Assembly (NCBI RefSeq): GCF_963924675.1
Contig: NC_089232.1
Coordinates: 42,530,522-42,594,521 of the forward strand
Reading direction: 5' to 3'
DNA: 64,000 nucleotides
Source: Phocoena phocoena
Taxonomy: Eukaryota > Chordata > Mammalia > Artiodactyla > Phocoenidae
This document shows positions 11,778 through 23,568 of this stretch, piece after piece. The position numbers and the translations under genes are program-made. The first letter of the stretch is position 1. The number at the start of each line of letters is the position of its first letter. The notes beneath the pieces were generated by a model. That model made no database searches and was not told the origin of the DNA. It saw nothing but the letters and a program-made list of their open reading frames with translations.

Positions 11778-12774
11778 ATGTTTTGCAGAATTCAACATCC
11801 ATTTATTATAAAAGCTCTCCAGAAAGTGTACATAGAGGGAACATACCTCAACATAATAAAGGCTATATATTATAAACCCACAGCTAATATCATACTCAAT
11901 GGTGAAAAGTTGGAAGCATTTCCTCTAAGATCAGTAACAAGACAAGGATGCCCCCTCTCTCCACTTTTATTCAACATAATATTGAAAGCCATAGCCACAG
12001 CCATCAGACACATAAAGTAAATAAAAGAATTCAATTTGGAAAGGAAGAACTAAAATTGTCACTGTTTGCTGATGACATAATACTATACATAGAAAATTGT
12101 GAGGACACCACCAGAAAACTACTGGAGCTCATCAATGAATTCAGTAAAACTGCTGGATAAAAAATTAATATACAGAAATCTGATGCATTTTCATACACTA
12201 ACAACGAATTCTCAGAAAGATAAATTAAGGAAACAGTCACACTTACCATCACATCAAAAAGAATAAAACACCTAGGAATAAACCTACATAAGGAGGCAAA
12301 AGACCTGTATTTGGAAAACTGTAAGACACTAATGAAAGAAATTGAAGACAACACAAACAGATGGAAAGATGTATTGTGTTCATGGACTAGAAGAATTAAT
12401 ATTGTTAAAATGACCATACTACCCAAGGCAATCTACAGATTCAATGCAATCCGTATCAAAATACCAATGGCATTTTTCACAGAACTAGAACAGATAATTT
12501 TAAAATTTGTATGGAAACACAAAAGACCCCTAATAATCAAAACAATCTTGAAAAAATAAGAATAAAGCTGGAGGAATCAGGCTCCCTTGACTTCAGACTA
12601 TACTACAAAGCTACAGTAATCAAAACAGTATGGTGCTGGCTCAGAAACAGACACATAGATCAATGGAACATAATAGAAAGCCCAGAAATAAATCCACACA
12701 TTTATGGTCAATTAATCTATGACAAAGGAGGCAAGACTATACAATGCAGAAAAGACCATGTCTTCAATAAGTAG
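11778..12774 (+). pseudogene. L1 ORF2 reverse-transcriptase remnant in several frames
   Basis: Successive open pieces encode parts of L1 ORF2p: the start of RT with [20 protein letters not shown] (from 11778), the catalytic box with [12 protein letters not shown] (about 12065, another frame), then [20 protein letters not shown] (about 12430) and the region after RT to about 12774. In-frame stops and frameshifts separate them. The FADD box itself is intact, but the protein cannot be made. It is the inverted block of the L1 at 10044-13252. Confidence 0.85.
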
Positions 12775-13252
12775 TGCTGGGAAAACTGGACAGCTACATG
12801 AAAAAAATGAAATTAGAACATTCTCTAACACCATACACAAAAATAAACTGAAAATAGATTAAAGACCTAAATGTAAAACAGAAACCATAAAAATCCTAGA
12901 GGAAAACATAGGCAGAACACTCTCTGACATAAATTGTAGCAATATTTTTTTGGATCTGTCTCCTAAAGCAAAGGAAATAAAAGCAAAAATAAACAAATGG
13001 GACCTAATTAAACTTAGAAGCTTTTGTACAGCAAAGGAAACCATCAACAAAACAAAAAGATAACCTACTGAATAGGAGACAATATTTGCAAATGATATGA
13101 CCAATAGAGGTAAATATCCAACATATATGAACAGCTAATACAACTCAGCATTAGAAAAACAAACTGCCCAATTTAAAATTGGGTAGAAGAACTTAATAGA
13201 CATTTTCCAAAGAGGAAATGCAGATGGACAATAGGCACATGAAAAGATGTTC

Positions 13253-14190
13253 AGAACAATGGAATATTTATACTCTGAATGTAACCAAGGCTTACACTGA
13301 AACTTTAATTAGACTCCTGAAGAAGAAAGTAGTATGTAATTTTATGGGTAAAAATATAAAGTTTGGGGGTAGTTAAAATGTATGTACATAATTTTTGTAC
13401 TCCGCATTGAAGATATTATTAATTCAGTAGTGAACCTTCAAATTAAGTGAGTTCTGTGATGAAAGAAGTATGGTATTAATACGCGATACAAATAATATTT
13501 AGACACGTACATTGAGCATGTAATATAATAAGAGGAGACAAAAAGCCAAGTTTAAAGGTCTCTTAATGAGTATGTGATAATAACTTTCTCTCCCCCATAA
13601 ACTCTCTGCAACTGATATCTAGGTGAAAAAGCTCTTTGATGGCAGATATCTTCCTTCACTGTAAAAATCCATGTAAAATTATGGTCTTGTACAAATGTAA
13701 AATATTCATTCTGTTCTGCCTTACAGAGACCAGATGTCTATGAGTACGGAAGAGAAATGAAATTGAAGCACTTAGACATATTTGGGAATCTAATTTAGCT
13801 GTCTATGTTATCAGAATCAGTGGCTCTAACTGAATAGATTGGGCAGTGAAGCATATTTGTTATAAAGAATGCTAAAATGATCAAATTAGCCATGTATTGA
13901 TTTTTAGAATCACGTCTAATTATGCAGTACCTCTCCCTGATAGAACTTTGATTTGGGAATAGCATACATGATTAACAGTGATAAGGAGTGAGTTCTGTTT
14001 TAATGATTTATTTGTCTCATTCTAGACTAAGAATAAAGACAGATGAGATGGCTTGGGAAATCAGAAGCCAATACAGAAAATCATGGAATAATTGTTTCAG
14101 TAGAGTATGAAGATAACTTATGACCTACGGGTTCTCCCTTGTGTTTGTATAGAAGACACATAGAGGAATACTTATAGTCGTATGGTCCAT
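13253..14190. other. unique AT-rich sequence
   Basis: No gene, repeat or structured RNA recognised. Confidence 0.4.
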
Positions 14191-14194
14191 TTTA

Positions 14195-14607
14195 ACAAAA
14201 GGCCAGTAACAAAGTGTCCATAAATAACAGAATAGATAAGTAAATAATATATTCATATAAGAAAACAGTCTACTTTAGTAAAAATGAGAAAAACTGCAAC
14301 TGTTGCACTGATATGAATTATTAAAAATATAATGTTGAGCTAAGGCTGCAACTCATATAAGAATACTTACAATATGTTTTCATGAAATTAAATTGTATAA
14401 GCATCAAAATTAAACAAAATATTGCTTAGAGATGCACAAACAAGTGGAAAACTATAAAGTAATTCAAAAAAAATAATTGACACCGAAGTTAAGATACTGC
14501 TTAAAACAGAGTGGATAGATGAGATAAGATTTAGAATAATAATCTATGGAATAGCTAAAGAATATAATTTTCTATGTCTTAACCTGTCTGAGTAGGTGGG
14601 TGTTTTT
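14195..14607 (+). mobile_element. ancient L1 3'-end fragment
   Basis: Weak but ordered similarity to the ORF2 end/3'UTR of old L1M elements: AAACTGCAAC, ATATAATGTTGAGCTAAGGC, then AATAATCTATGGAATAGC. Strongly diverged. Confidence 0.45.
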
Positions 14608-14976
14608 AAAATTATTATTGTTGGGACTTCCCTGGTGGTGCAGTAGATAAGAATCTGCCTGCCAATGCAGGGGACATGGGTTCGATCCCTGGTCCTGGAA
14701 GATCCCATATGCCACGGAGCAACTAAGCCTGTGCGCTACAACTACTGAGCCTGTGCTCTAGAGCTTGCATGCTGCAACCACTGAGCCCACTACAGAAGCC
14801 CATGTGCATAGAGCCCCTGCTCCGCAACAAGAGAAGCCACCGCAAGGAGAAGACTGCACACTGCAACAAAGAGTAGCCCTCGCTCGCCACAACTAGAGAA
14901 AGCCCGTGCGTAGCAATGAAAACCCAACGAAGTGAAAAATAAATTAATTAATTAAAAAAAAAAATTATTATTGTTG
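14608..14976 (+). mobile_element. CHR-type SINE (GGGACTTCCC form) with perfect 16-bp TSD
   Basis: Sense copy starting GGGACTTCCCTGGTGGTGCA at 14624. The A box is TGGTGCAGTAG and the B box GGTTCGATCCC. The body runs through several tandem-like 'AACTACTGAGCC' blocks and ends in (TTAA)n and A11. AAAATTATTATTGTTG is present at 14608-14623 and 14961-14976. A young L1 begins within ten bases of the right TSD. Confidence 0.95.
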
Positions 14977-14984
14977 AGGGAATC

Positions 14985-16320
14985 GGGAAGATGGCGGAAG
15001 AGTAAGACGCGGAGATCACCTTCCTCCCCACAGATACACCAGAAATACACCTACATGTGGAACAACTCCTACAGAACACCTACTGAACACTGGCAGAAGA
15101 CGTCAGACCTCCCAAAAGGCAAGAAACTCCCCACGTACCTAGGTAGGGCAAAAGAAACAAGAATAAACAGACAAAAGAATAGGGACGGGACCCACACCAG
15201 TGGGAGGGAGCTGTGAAGGAGGAAAGGTTTCCACACACTAGAAGCCCCTTCACGGGCAGAGACTGCGGGTGGCAGAGGGGGAAGCTTCAGAGCCGTGGAA
15301 GAGAGCGCAGCCACAGGGGTGCGGAGGGCAAAGCAGAGAGATTCCCACACAGAGGATCGGTGCCGACCGGCACTCACCAGCCCGAGAGGCTTGTCTGCTC
15401 AACCACTGGGGCGAGCAGGGTTGGGAGCTGAGGCTCGGGCTTCGGTTGGAGGTTGGCGCACAGGGAGAGGACTGGGGTTGGCAGTGTGAACACAGCCTGA
15501 AGGGGTTAGTGCACCACAGATAGCTCGGAGGGAGTTCGGGGAACAATCTGGACCTGCCGAAGAGGCAAGAGACTTTTTCTTCCCTCTTTGTTTCCTGGTG
15601 CGCGAGGAGAGGGGATTAAGAACGCTGCTTAAAAGAGCTCCAGAGACGGGCGCGAGCCGTGGCTAACAGCGCGGACTCCAGAGACAGGCATGAGACGCTA
15701 AGGCTGCTGCTGCCGCCACCAAGAAGCCTGGGTGTGAGCACAGGTCACTATCCACACCTCCCTTCCGGGGAGCCTGTGCAGCCAGCCACTGCCAGGGTCC
15801 CGTGATGCGGGGACAACTTCCCTGGGAGAACGCATGGCGTGCCTCAGGCTGGTGCAACATCCCGCCGGCCTCTGCCACTGCAGGCTCACCCCGCATCTGC
15901 ACCCCTCCCGCCCCCTGACATGAGTGAGCCACAGTCCCCGAAGCAGCTGCTCCTTTAACCCCGTCCTGTCTGAACTAAGAACAGACGCCTTCTGACGACC
16001 TACACTCAAAGGCGGGGCCAAATCAAAAGCTGAGCCCCGGGAGCTGTGTGAACAAAGAAGAGAAAGGGAAATCTCTCCCAGCAGCCTCAGAAGCCACGGA
16101 TTAAAGCTCCACAATCAACTTGATGTACCCTGCATCTGTGGAATACATGTATAGACAATGAATCATCCCAAATTGAGGAGGTGGACTTTGAGAGCAAGAT
16201 TTATTATTTTTTCCCCTTTTCCTCTTTCTGTGAGTGTGTATGTGTATGTTTCTGTGTGAGATGCTGCCTGTATAGCTTTGCTTTCACCATTTGGCCTAGG
16301 GTTCTATCCATCTGTTTTTT
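14985..16320 (+). promoter_or_regulatory. L1 5'UTR, CpG-rich promoter region
   Basis: Sense-oriented homologue of 23850-25046, with the same YY1-like AAGATGGCGG at the very 5' end. It is close to full length up to the pyrimidine tract. Confidence 0.6.
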
Positions 16321-16540
16321 CTTTTTTACTTTTTTTTTCTTTTTTATTTGCGGTACGCAGGCCTCTCACTGCTGTGGCCTCTTCCGTTGCGGAGCACAGG
16401 CTCCAGACGCGCAGGCCCAGCGGCCGTGGCTAACGGGCCCAGCCGCTCCGCGGCACGTGGGATCCTCCCAGACCGGGGCACGAACCCGCGTCCCCCGCAT
16501 TGGCAGGTGGACTCCCAACCACTGCACCACTGGGAAGCCC
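16317..16540 (-). mobile_element. CHR-type SINE at an L1 deletion junction
   Basis: Antisense copy, body 16350-16540 ending GGGAAGCCC, with a T-rich tail fused to the T-rich end of the L1 5'UTR. The left flank is L1 5'UTR and the right flank is ORF2 RT, regions separated in an intact L1 by the rest of the 5'UTR, ORF1 and the endonuclease. The bases to the right (CTACATGATACACC) do not recur on the left, so no TSD is visible. Confidence 0.9.
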
Positions 16541-16563
16541 CTACATGATACACCATATTAGAA

Positions 16564-17916
16564 TTGAAGGAGAAAAACCATATGATCATCTCAATAGATG
16601 CAGAGAAAGCTTTTGACAAAATTCAACACCCATTTATGATAAAAACCCTCCAGAAAGTAGGCGTAGAGGGAACTTTCCTCAACATAATAATGGCCATATA
16701 TAACAAACCCACAGCCAACATTGTCCTCAATGGTGAAAAACTGAAAGCATTTCCACTAAGATCAGGAGGAATACAAGGTTGCCCACTCTCACCACTCTTA
16801 TTCAACATAGTTTTGGAAGTTTTAGCCACAGCAATCAGAGAAGAAAAGAAAATAAAAGGGATCCAAATCAGAAAAGAAGAAGTAAAGCTGTCACTGTTTG
16901 CAGATGACATGATACTATACATAGAGAATCCTAAAGATGCTACCAGAAAACTACTAGAGCTAATCAATGAATTTGGTAAAATAGCAGGATACAAAATTAA
17001 TGCACAAAAATCTCTGGCATTCCTATACAGTAATGATGAAAAATCTGAAAGTGAAATCAAGAAAACACTCCCATTTACCATTGCAACAAAAAGAATAAAA
17101 TATCTAGGAATAAACCTACCTAAGGAGACAAAAGACCTGTATGCAGAAAATTATAAGACACTGATGAAAGAAATGAAGGATGATACAAACAGATGGAGAG
17201 ATATACCATGTTCTTGGATTGGAAGAATCAACATTGAGAAAATGACTCTACTACCCAAAGCAATCTACAGATTCAACGCAATCCTTATCAAACTACCACT
17301 GGCATTTTTCACAGAACTAGAACAAAAAAGTTCACAATTTGTATGGAAACACAAAAGACCCCGAATAGCCAAAGCAATCTTGAGAACGAAAAATGGAGCT
17401 GGAGGAATCAGGCTCCCTGACTTCAGACTATACTACAAAGCTACAGTAATCAAGACAGTATGGTACTGGCACAGAAACAGAAAGATAGATCAATGGAACA
17501 GGATAGAAAGCCCAGAGATAAACCCACGCACATATTGTCACCTTGTCTTTGATAAAGGAGGCAGGAATGTACAGTGGAGAAAGGACAGCCTCTTCAATAA
17601 GTGGTGCTGGGAAAACTGGACAGGTACATGTAAAAGTATGAGATTAGATCACTCCCTAACACCATACAGAAAAATAAGCTCAAAATGGATTAAAGACCTA
17701 AATGTAAGGCCAGAAACTATGAAACTCTCAGAGGAAAACATAGGCAGAACACTCTATGACATAAATCACAGCAAGATCCTTTTTGACCCACCTCCCAGGG
17801 AAATGGAAATAAAATCAAAAATAAACAAATGGGATTTAGTGAAACTTCAAAGCTTTTGCACAGCAAAGGAAGCCATAAACAAGACCCTCAGAATGGGAGA
17901 AAATATTTGCAAATGA
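16564..17916 (+). pseudogene. L1 ORF2p fragment, RT core to C-terminal region, open
   Basis: A 450-codon stop-free frame encodes the part of L1 ORF2p from RT motif A onward. [15 protein letters not shown] lies at residues 10-24 and the catalytic FADD at residues 112-115, followed by ILYIENP. Downstream are the thumb-like region ([19 protein letters not shown]) and the region after RT. In the family this protein nicks DNA and copies L1 RNA at the target. Here the endonuclease and N-terminal RT parts are missing, and the first Met is an internal residue, not a native start. The frame breaks near 17916, after which ORF2 sequence continues in another frame. So the catalytic Asp pair survives, but a working enzyme is not expected. 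It is much better preserved than the other ORF2 remnants here. Confidence 0.85.
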
Positions 17917-19013
17917 AGCAACTGACAAAGGATTAATCTCCAAAATTTACAGGCAGCTCATGCAGCTCAATATCAAAAAAACAAACAACCCAATCCAAAA
18001 ATGGGCAGAAGACCTAAATAGACATTTCTCCAAAGAAGATATACAGACTGCCAACAAACACATGAAAGAATGCTCAACATCATTAATCATTAGAGAAATG
18101 CAAATCAAAACTACAGTGAGATATCATCTCACACTGGTCAGAATGGCCATCATCAAAAAAATCTAGAAACAATAAATGCTGGAGAGGGTGTGGATAAAAG
18201 GTAACACTCTTGCACTGCTGGTGGGAATGTGAATTGGTACAGCCACTCTGGAGAACAGTATGAAAGTTCCTTAAAAAACTACAAATAGAACTACCATATG
18301 ACCCAGCAATCCCACTACTGGGCATATACCCTGAGAAAACCATAATTCAAAAAGAGTCATGTACCAAAATGTTCATTGCAGCTCTATTTACAGTAGCCAG
18401 GAGATGGAAACAACCTGGGTGTCCATCATCGTATGAATGGATAAAGAAGATGTGGCAATATATACAATGGAATATTACTCAGCCATACAAAGAAACGAAA
18501 TTGAGCTATCTGTATTGAGGTGGATGGACCTAGAGTCTGTCATACAGAGTAAAGTAGGTCAGAAAGAGAAAGATAAATACCGTATGCTAACACATATATA
18601 TGGAATTTAAGAAAAAAAATGTCATGAAGAACCTAGGGGTAAGACAGGAATAAAGACACAGACCTACTAGAGAATTGATTTGAGGATATGGGGAGGGGGA
18701 AGGGTAAGCTGTGACAAAGCGAGAGAGTGACATGGACATATATACACAACCAAACGTAAGGTAGATAGCTAGTGGGAAGCAGCCGCATAGCACAGGGAGA
18801 TCAGCTCGGTGCTTTTTGACCACCTAGAGGGGTGGGATAGGGTGGGTGGGAGGGAGAGAGACACAAGAGGGAAGAGATATGGGAACATATGTATATGTGT
18901 AACTGATTCACTTTATTATAAAGCAGAAAGTAGCACACCATTGTAAAGCAATTATACTCCAATAAAGATGTTAAAAAAAAAAACTAATACCAAAAAAAAT
19001 ATTATTGTTATAG

Positions 19014-19999
19014 TGTGTATGGTCTTTTTATGGCTATTTCACAGTTAACAAAAGTGTAGTTTCTGACACTCTGAGCTGTTAATATATTAGAGGCAACTAT
19101 CCTTCCATAAATTAATTTCAAGAAACATCAGATATGTGAATCTTGTCTTAATCAACTGCCCTTTCCCCATACACACATATACACATACACAGACACATGA
19201 AACCTACATTTTATTCCCTGGTCCTAAATGCAGTTTTAGATAATTAACAATAAATATCAATTTTCCTCTGTTGCAAAACTCAATGTAAGCAGTCAGTTGA
19301 CCTAATTGATTAAAATCACATTTTCTCTATATAAAGTAATTCATTCCTCTATATAAGCCCAAGGGAATAAACATAGTAAATCTTGTGCTATAAAACCAGT
19401 GAGGCAAACATAATATGTGTAAAGTTTATGAAACCTAGCTTAGAAACTATGGGTTAAGCTTTCGGGAGGCTTGGATTGACTAGAAAGAGCAAGTCAGTTA
19501 GAAAAAAGAAAAATCTGAAGAAGCCCAAATCCTTGGAGAAGCAAGATGAAAAGGGAACTGTATTTACTCACTGGAAAGGACTTATTATATATCTATTATA
19601 TGACAGGAAATGTTCTGATTTTAGTGTAAAAATATGCAATGATAGATCTGATGCTTGCCAGGAATAAGAATTAGGATGGATACCTCTTTCTTCCCCAAAA
19701 ATTAATCCTAGAGAAATTATAGAAGGGAACATAGAATCTAGAAGACAACATCACAGCCAACAGAAGTTCTTCTAGGGAGAGAAAGCTCTTTTGAACTCGG
19801 ATTTGAATGCTCCAGTTTGGTGCAGCAGTTTGCTCAGTAGATAATGAGAACATAAATTGCTAAAAAGCTAGTTTAGTTGTTGTTCTTCCCCAATGTGCCG
19901 TAAGAAAGTTTTCCTCTTCCACTTTATTGCAGAAACTTGCTCGATTACCAACATTTTTGGACAAATCTTGCTTGGGTATGAGGTTAGTTAAACAATTAG
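19014..19999. other. unique sequence
   Basis: No gene or recognised repeat. A 63-codon Lys-rich open frame at 19476-19667 has no identifiable domain and looks like chance. Confidence 0.4.
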
Positions 20000-21029
20000 G
20001 ACTGAGTATCCCTCACTGTGCCCCAAACAACTAGAGTTGGTAAAGTTCAATCTAAGAAGACTTTGTTTTCCCAGATGCTGAATCTCTCTAATGGTTTGAA
20101 GGAATGGGGTGTATTAGAAGCAGAAACATCAGAATATATAGATCAAGAATTAAAAATAAGCAGAAAAAAATAAGCATAATAATTATGTTAAAAGAGATTT
20201 TAAAATATTGACAATATGAAACAAAAAGGGCCAGATAAAAATACTGGAATGAATATTTAATGGTAGGAATAATAAACAGAGTAGATACAGGGAATAGAGA
20301 TTCAGATACACCTGAATTAGTAGTAATAATTAAAATTAGGTTGAGGAGCTATCCCAGAAGGAAACAAGGAAGTAAAAGAATATTGAAAATCCAAACGAAA
20401 AGTGAAAAAAAAATTAAAGAACATTCACAGGGAGAAATAATTTAAGAAATGCAAGATAAATTTCCTGGAGTTAAAGAAAAATGAAAGATCTCAATGTTAC
20501 AGGGCCCATAATATGTCAAAAAGAAGGAAGATGAGGACATTATTTTAAAAAGAGCTAAATAGAAATGCCAGAACTAAAAAGTACACTACATTAAATAAAA
20601 TTAATAGAAGGGACAAAACAAAGCATCCATTATTAACAAAGGGTCCAAAATTAAGAGATTAACAAAATTAACAACGGGTTCACAATTAACAGAACGGACC
20701 AAACAAAAGCAGATGAAAAAACTATGCAATCTGCAAGAGAGGGTAAAAATAAACAGAGCCTCTGTAACTCATGGGATGATATCACTTAGTGAACATACCT
20801 ATACTGTAATTGGAATCCGTAACAAAGAGAAAAAATAAGCCCAAAGAAAAATATGAAGAAATAAAACAATGTCTAAAACATTCTCAAATTCGGTAAAACC
20901 ATAAACATAAGAATCTAAGGTACTCAGTAAAGCCTAAGCAGTATAAATAAGAACATAACACCTCAGAATAACATAGGCAAATTACTGAAAGCTGACAAGG
21001 AGAGACAGAGATATAGGTGGATGACAGAC

Positions 21030-21069
<40 letters not shown>

Positions 21070-21945
21070 TGATCTTGAAAATAGCCAGAGTTAAAAGACA
21101 TGTCACATATGGAGAACAGGGTAAAACGATGGCTGTCTTCTCATTGGTAACAGTGGAGGCTGGTAGACAATGGAATGGTATCTTTAAAAGGGATAAATAG
21201 CATAAAAACCTGTCAAAGAAGAATTTATATCCAGTAAAAATATCTTTCAAAATTGAAGCACAAATAAAGATATTTTCAGGTAAATGAAAGTTAAAAACTG
21301 CTACTAGCAGAACTGCACTATAAGAAATGATACATGAAGGTCTTCAGGAAGAAGAAAAATGACGTCAAGTGGAAAATAGTATTTTGAGGATTGACCGAAA
21401 AGGACTGAGAATGGTAGATATGTGGATAAACATAAAAGACTATCTTAAAAAAATTTTTTAAACACAACTTACTTTCTGCTGCAAAGTATGTATCAAAACA
21501 ATACAAAAAACCTGGTTGAAGATTAAATGGAATTATACTGATTTAAGATTTTTACATTTTACATAATGTGGTACAATATTAACTCTAAAAAGACTGTGAT
21601 GAGTTAAGAATTAATATTGTAATATCTAGACCAACCACTAAGAAATAATGTAATGAATGAGTGTAGCTAAAAATAAATTGATAAATTAACATGAAATATT
21701 AGATGAATACTAATATCCAATTATCCCAAAATAAGTCAAGAGAAGAGGGAGAGGAACACAAATCAGACAAACAGAACAGAAATAAGTAGCAAAATGAAAG
21801 AACAATACACACATATACCAATAAGTAATTAAAATGTAAATGTGCCAAATATTCCAATTAAAAGGCAGAGATTTATCAGATTTGATAAGAGGAACACAAC
21901 TCTATCCTGTAAAAAACATATACTTTTCAAAAAAAATATTTATTT
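20000..21945 (+). mobile_element. ancient L1/HAL1-like ORF1 region
   Basis: Around 21110-21360 the order of blocks matches the ORF1 C-terminal region of old L1/HAL1 elements: CTTCTCATTGGTAACAGTGG, ATTTATATCCAGTAAAAATA, AAATAAAGATATTTTCAGGT, GCAGAACTGCACTATAAGAA, CTTCAGGAAGAAGAAAAATG. Near 21840, CAAATATTCCAATTAAAAGG matches the start of the endonuclease region. The part before 20900 is assigned by continuity only. Confidence 0.5.
21033..21070. repeat. (GATA)n microsatellite
   Basis: About eight AGAT units ending in GATTGAT, inside the ancient L1 copy. Confidence 0.95.
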
Positions 21946-22082
21946 GTTTTATACAGCAGGTTCTTATTACTTATTTTTTTTTTTTTACATCTTTATTGGA
22001 GTATAATTGCTGTACAATGGTGTGTTCCTTTCTGCTTTTGGGTTCGTTATTGTAGGTCTTTTCCTTCTCTTGTGTTTCTTGC

Positions 22083-23026
22083 CTAGAGAAGTTCCTTTAG
22101 CAGTTGTTGTAAAGCTGGTTTGGTGGTGCTGAACTCTCTCAGCTTTTGCTTGTCTGTAAAGGTTTTAATTTCTCCATCAAATCTGAATAGGTTTGGTAAT
22201 TACTCTGGGTAGAGTAATTTCTCCATCAAATCTGAATGGGTTTGGTAATTACTCTGGGTAGAGTAACCTTGGTTGTAGGTTTTTCTCCTTCATCACTTTA
22301 AATGTGTCCTGCCAGTCCCTTCTGGCTTGCAGAGTTTCTGCTGAAAGATCAGCTGTTAACCTCATGGGGATTCCCTTGTCTGTTACTTGTTGTTTTTCCC
22401 TTGCTGCTTTTAATATGTTTCCTTTGTATTTAGTTTTTGACAGTTTCATCAATATGTGTCTTGGTGTATTTCTCCTTGGATTTATCCTGTATGCGACTCT
22501 GTGCTTCCTGGACTTGATTAACTATTTCTTTTCCCATATTAGGGAAGTTTTCAGCTACAATCTCTTCAAATATTTTCTCAGTCCCTTTCTTTTTCTCTTC
22601 TTCTTCTGGAACCCCTATAATTCGAATGTTGGTGCATTTAATGTTGTCCCAGAGGTCTCTGAGACTGTCCTCAGTTCTTTTCATTCTTTTTTCTTTATTC
22701 TGCTCTGCAGTAGTTATTTCCACTATTTTATCTTCTAGGTCACTTATCCGTTCTTCTGCCTCAGTTATTCTGCTATTGATCCCATCTAGAGTATTTTTAA
22801 TTTCATTTATTGTGTTGTTCATCGTTGTTTGTTTCATCTTTAGTTCTTCTAGGTCCTTGTTAAATGTTTCTTGCATTTTGTCTATTCTATTTCCAAGACT
22901 TTGGATCATCTTTACTATCATTCTGAATCCTTTTTCAGGTAGACTGCCTATTTCCTCTTCATTTGTTAGGTCTGGTGGGCTTTTATCTTGCTCCTTCATC
23001 TGCTGTGTGTTTTTCTGTCTTCTCAT
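22083..23026 (-). pseudogene. L1 ORF1 remnant, frameshifted
   Basis: ORF1p is the L1 RNA-binding trimer-forming protein. The first open part (198 codons, 23026-22430) starts MRRQKNTQQMKEQDKSPPDL. It has a heptad-like coiled coil over roughly residues 45-115 and the start of the RRM domain (NIRIIGVPEEEE, about residue 135). After a frameshift a second part (22452-22249) carries the rest of the RRM and the C-terminal domain, with ETLQARRDWQDTFKVMKEKN. A 49-bp tandem duplication (22166-22263), not a multiple of three, disrupts the C-terminal domain again. The conserved end before the stop (antisense of TAG at 22083-22085) is still readable. Nonfunctional. Confidence 0.85.
22166..22263. repeat. 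49-bp tandem duplication within L1 ORF1
   Basis: 22166-22214 and 22215-22263 differ by one base (CTGAATAGG versus CTGAATGGG). Each unit starts TAATTTCTCCATC and ends GGGTAGAG. Confidence 0.95.
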
Positions 23027-23568
23027 TTTGCTTATCTTACTGTGTTTGGGGTCTCCTTTTTGCAGGCTGCAGGTTCGTAGTTCCCGTTGTTTTTGGTGTC
23101 TGTCCCCAGTGGCTAAGGTTGGTTCAGTGGGTTGTGTAGGCTTCCTAGTGGAGGGGACTAGTGCCTGTGTTCTGGTGGATGAGGCTGGATATTTTCTTTC
23201 TGGTGGGCAGGTCCATGTTTGGTGGTGTGTTTTGGGGTGTCTGTGGACTTATTATGATTTTAGGCAGCCTCTCTGCTAATGCGTGGGGGTGTGTTCCTGT
23301 CTTGCTAGTTGTTTGGCATAGGATGTCCAGCACTGTAGCTTGCTGGTCGTTGAGTGAAGCTGGGTGCCAGTATTGAGATGGAGATCTCTGCGAGATTTTC
23401 GCCATTTGATATTGTGTGGAGCTGGGAGGTCTCTTGTGGACCAGTGTCCTCAAGTTGGCTCTCCCACCTCAGAGGCACAGCACTGACTCCTGGCTGCAGC
23501 ACCAAGAGCCTTTCATCCACATGGCTCAGAATAAAAGGGAGAAAAAGTAAAAAGAATTAGTAGAAGTA

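Larger units (their letters stand above)
10044..13252 (-). mobile_element. scrambled L1: 3' part direct, 5'UTR piece, ORF2 inverted
   Basis: From 10044 to about 11522 the + strand is antisense L1 3'UTR and ORF2 end. From about 11530 to 11780 it is antisense L1 5'UTR, with CTCACTCCTGTGGGAGAACC, the reverse of a conserved 5'UTR block of older mammalian L1s. From about 11785 to 13252 the + strand is sense ORF2, starting in RT (ATTCAACATCCATTTATTAT) and stopping at AGATGTTCAG. In the L1 map that end abuts the place where the antisense part begins (AATCATCAGGGAAATGCA). So the ORF2 block is inverted relative to the 3' part with almost no loss at the outer junction. Two SINEs, a (TA)n tract and a 55-bp duplication lie inside. 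Confidence 0.75.
14985..18996 (+). mobile_element. young L1 with full 5' end, internal deletion and 3' tail
   Basis: It starts CGGGAAGATGGCGGAAGAGT, the same 5' end seen at 25046 (reverse) and near 63205. The GC-rich 5'UTR runs to about 16320. A CHR SINE follows, then ORF2 resumes in the RT domain at 16541. It reads through the ORF2 end (frameshifted after 17916) and 3'UTR to AATAAAGATG and an interrupted A-tail near 18995. ORF1 and the ORF2 endonuclease domain are absent. A sequence like the SINE TSD (ATATTATTGTTATAG, 18999-19013) follows the tail, so the L1 probably used the same target. Low divergence suggests a lineage-specific insertion. Confidence 0.9.

Noticed and set aside
14624..14700. 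tRNA-like sequence with A and B boxes
   Set aside because: It is the tRNA-derived head of a SINE, with its tail and TSDs; it lacks an intact cloverleaf and is not a tRNA gene.
15069..16114. Several 60-140-codon frames in GC-rich DNA on both strands
   Set aside because: They fall in the L1 5'UTR and recur in the reverse copy at 23900-25050. High GC explains the lack of stops.
16623..17081. 152-codon minus-strand frame
   Set aside because: Shadow of the L1 ORF2 frame on the + strand.
22304..23279. 144- and 217-codon hydrophobic + strand frames suggestive of membrane proteins
   Set aside because: They are antisense to L1 ORF1. The minus-strand product is the recognisable one; the A-rich coding strand makes Phe/Leu/Ser-rich shadows.
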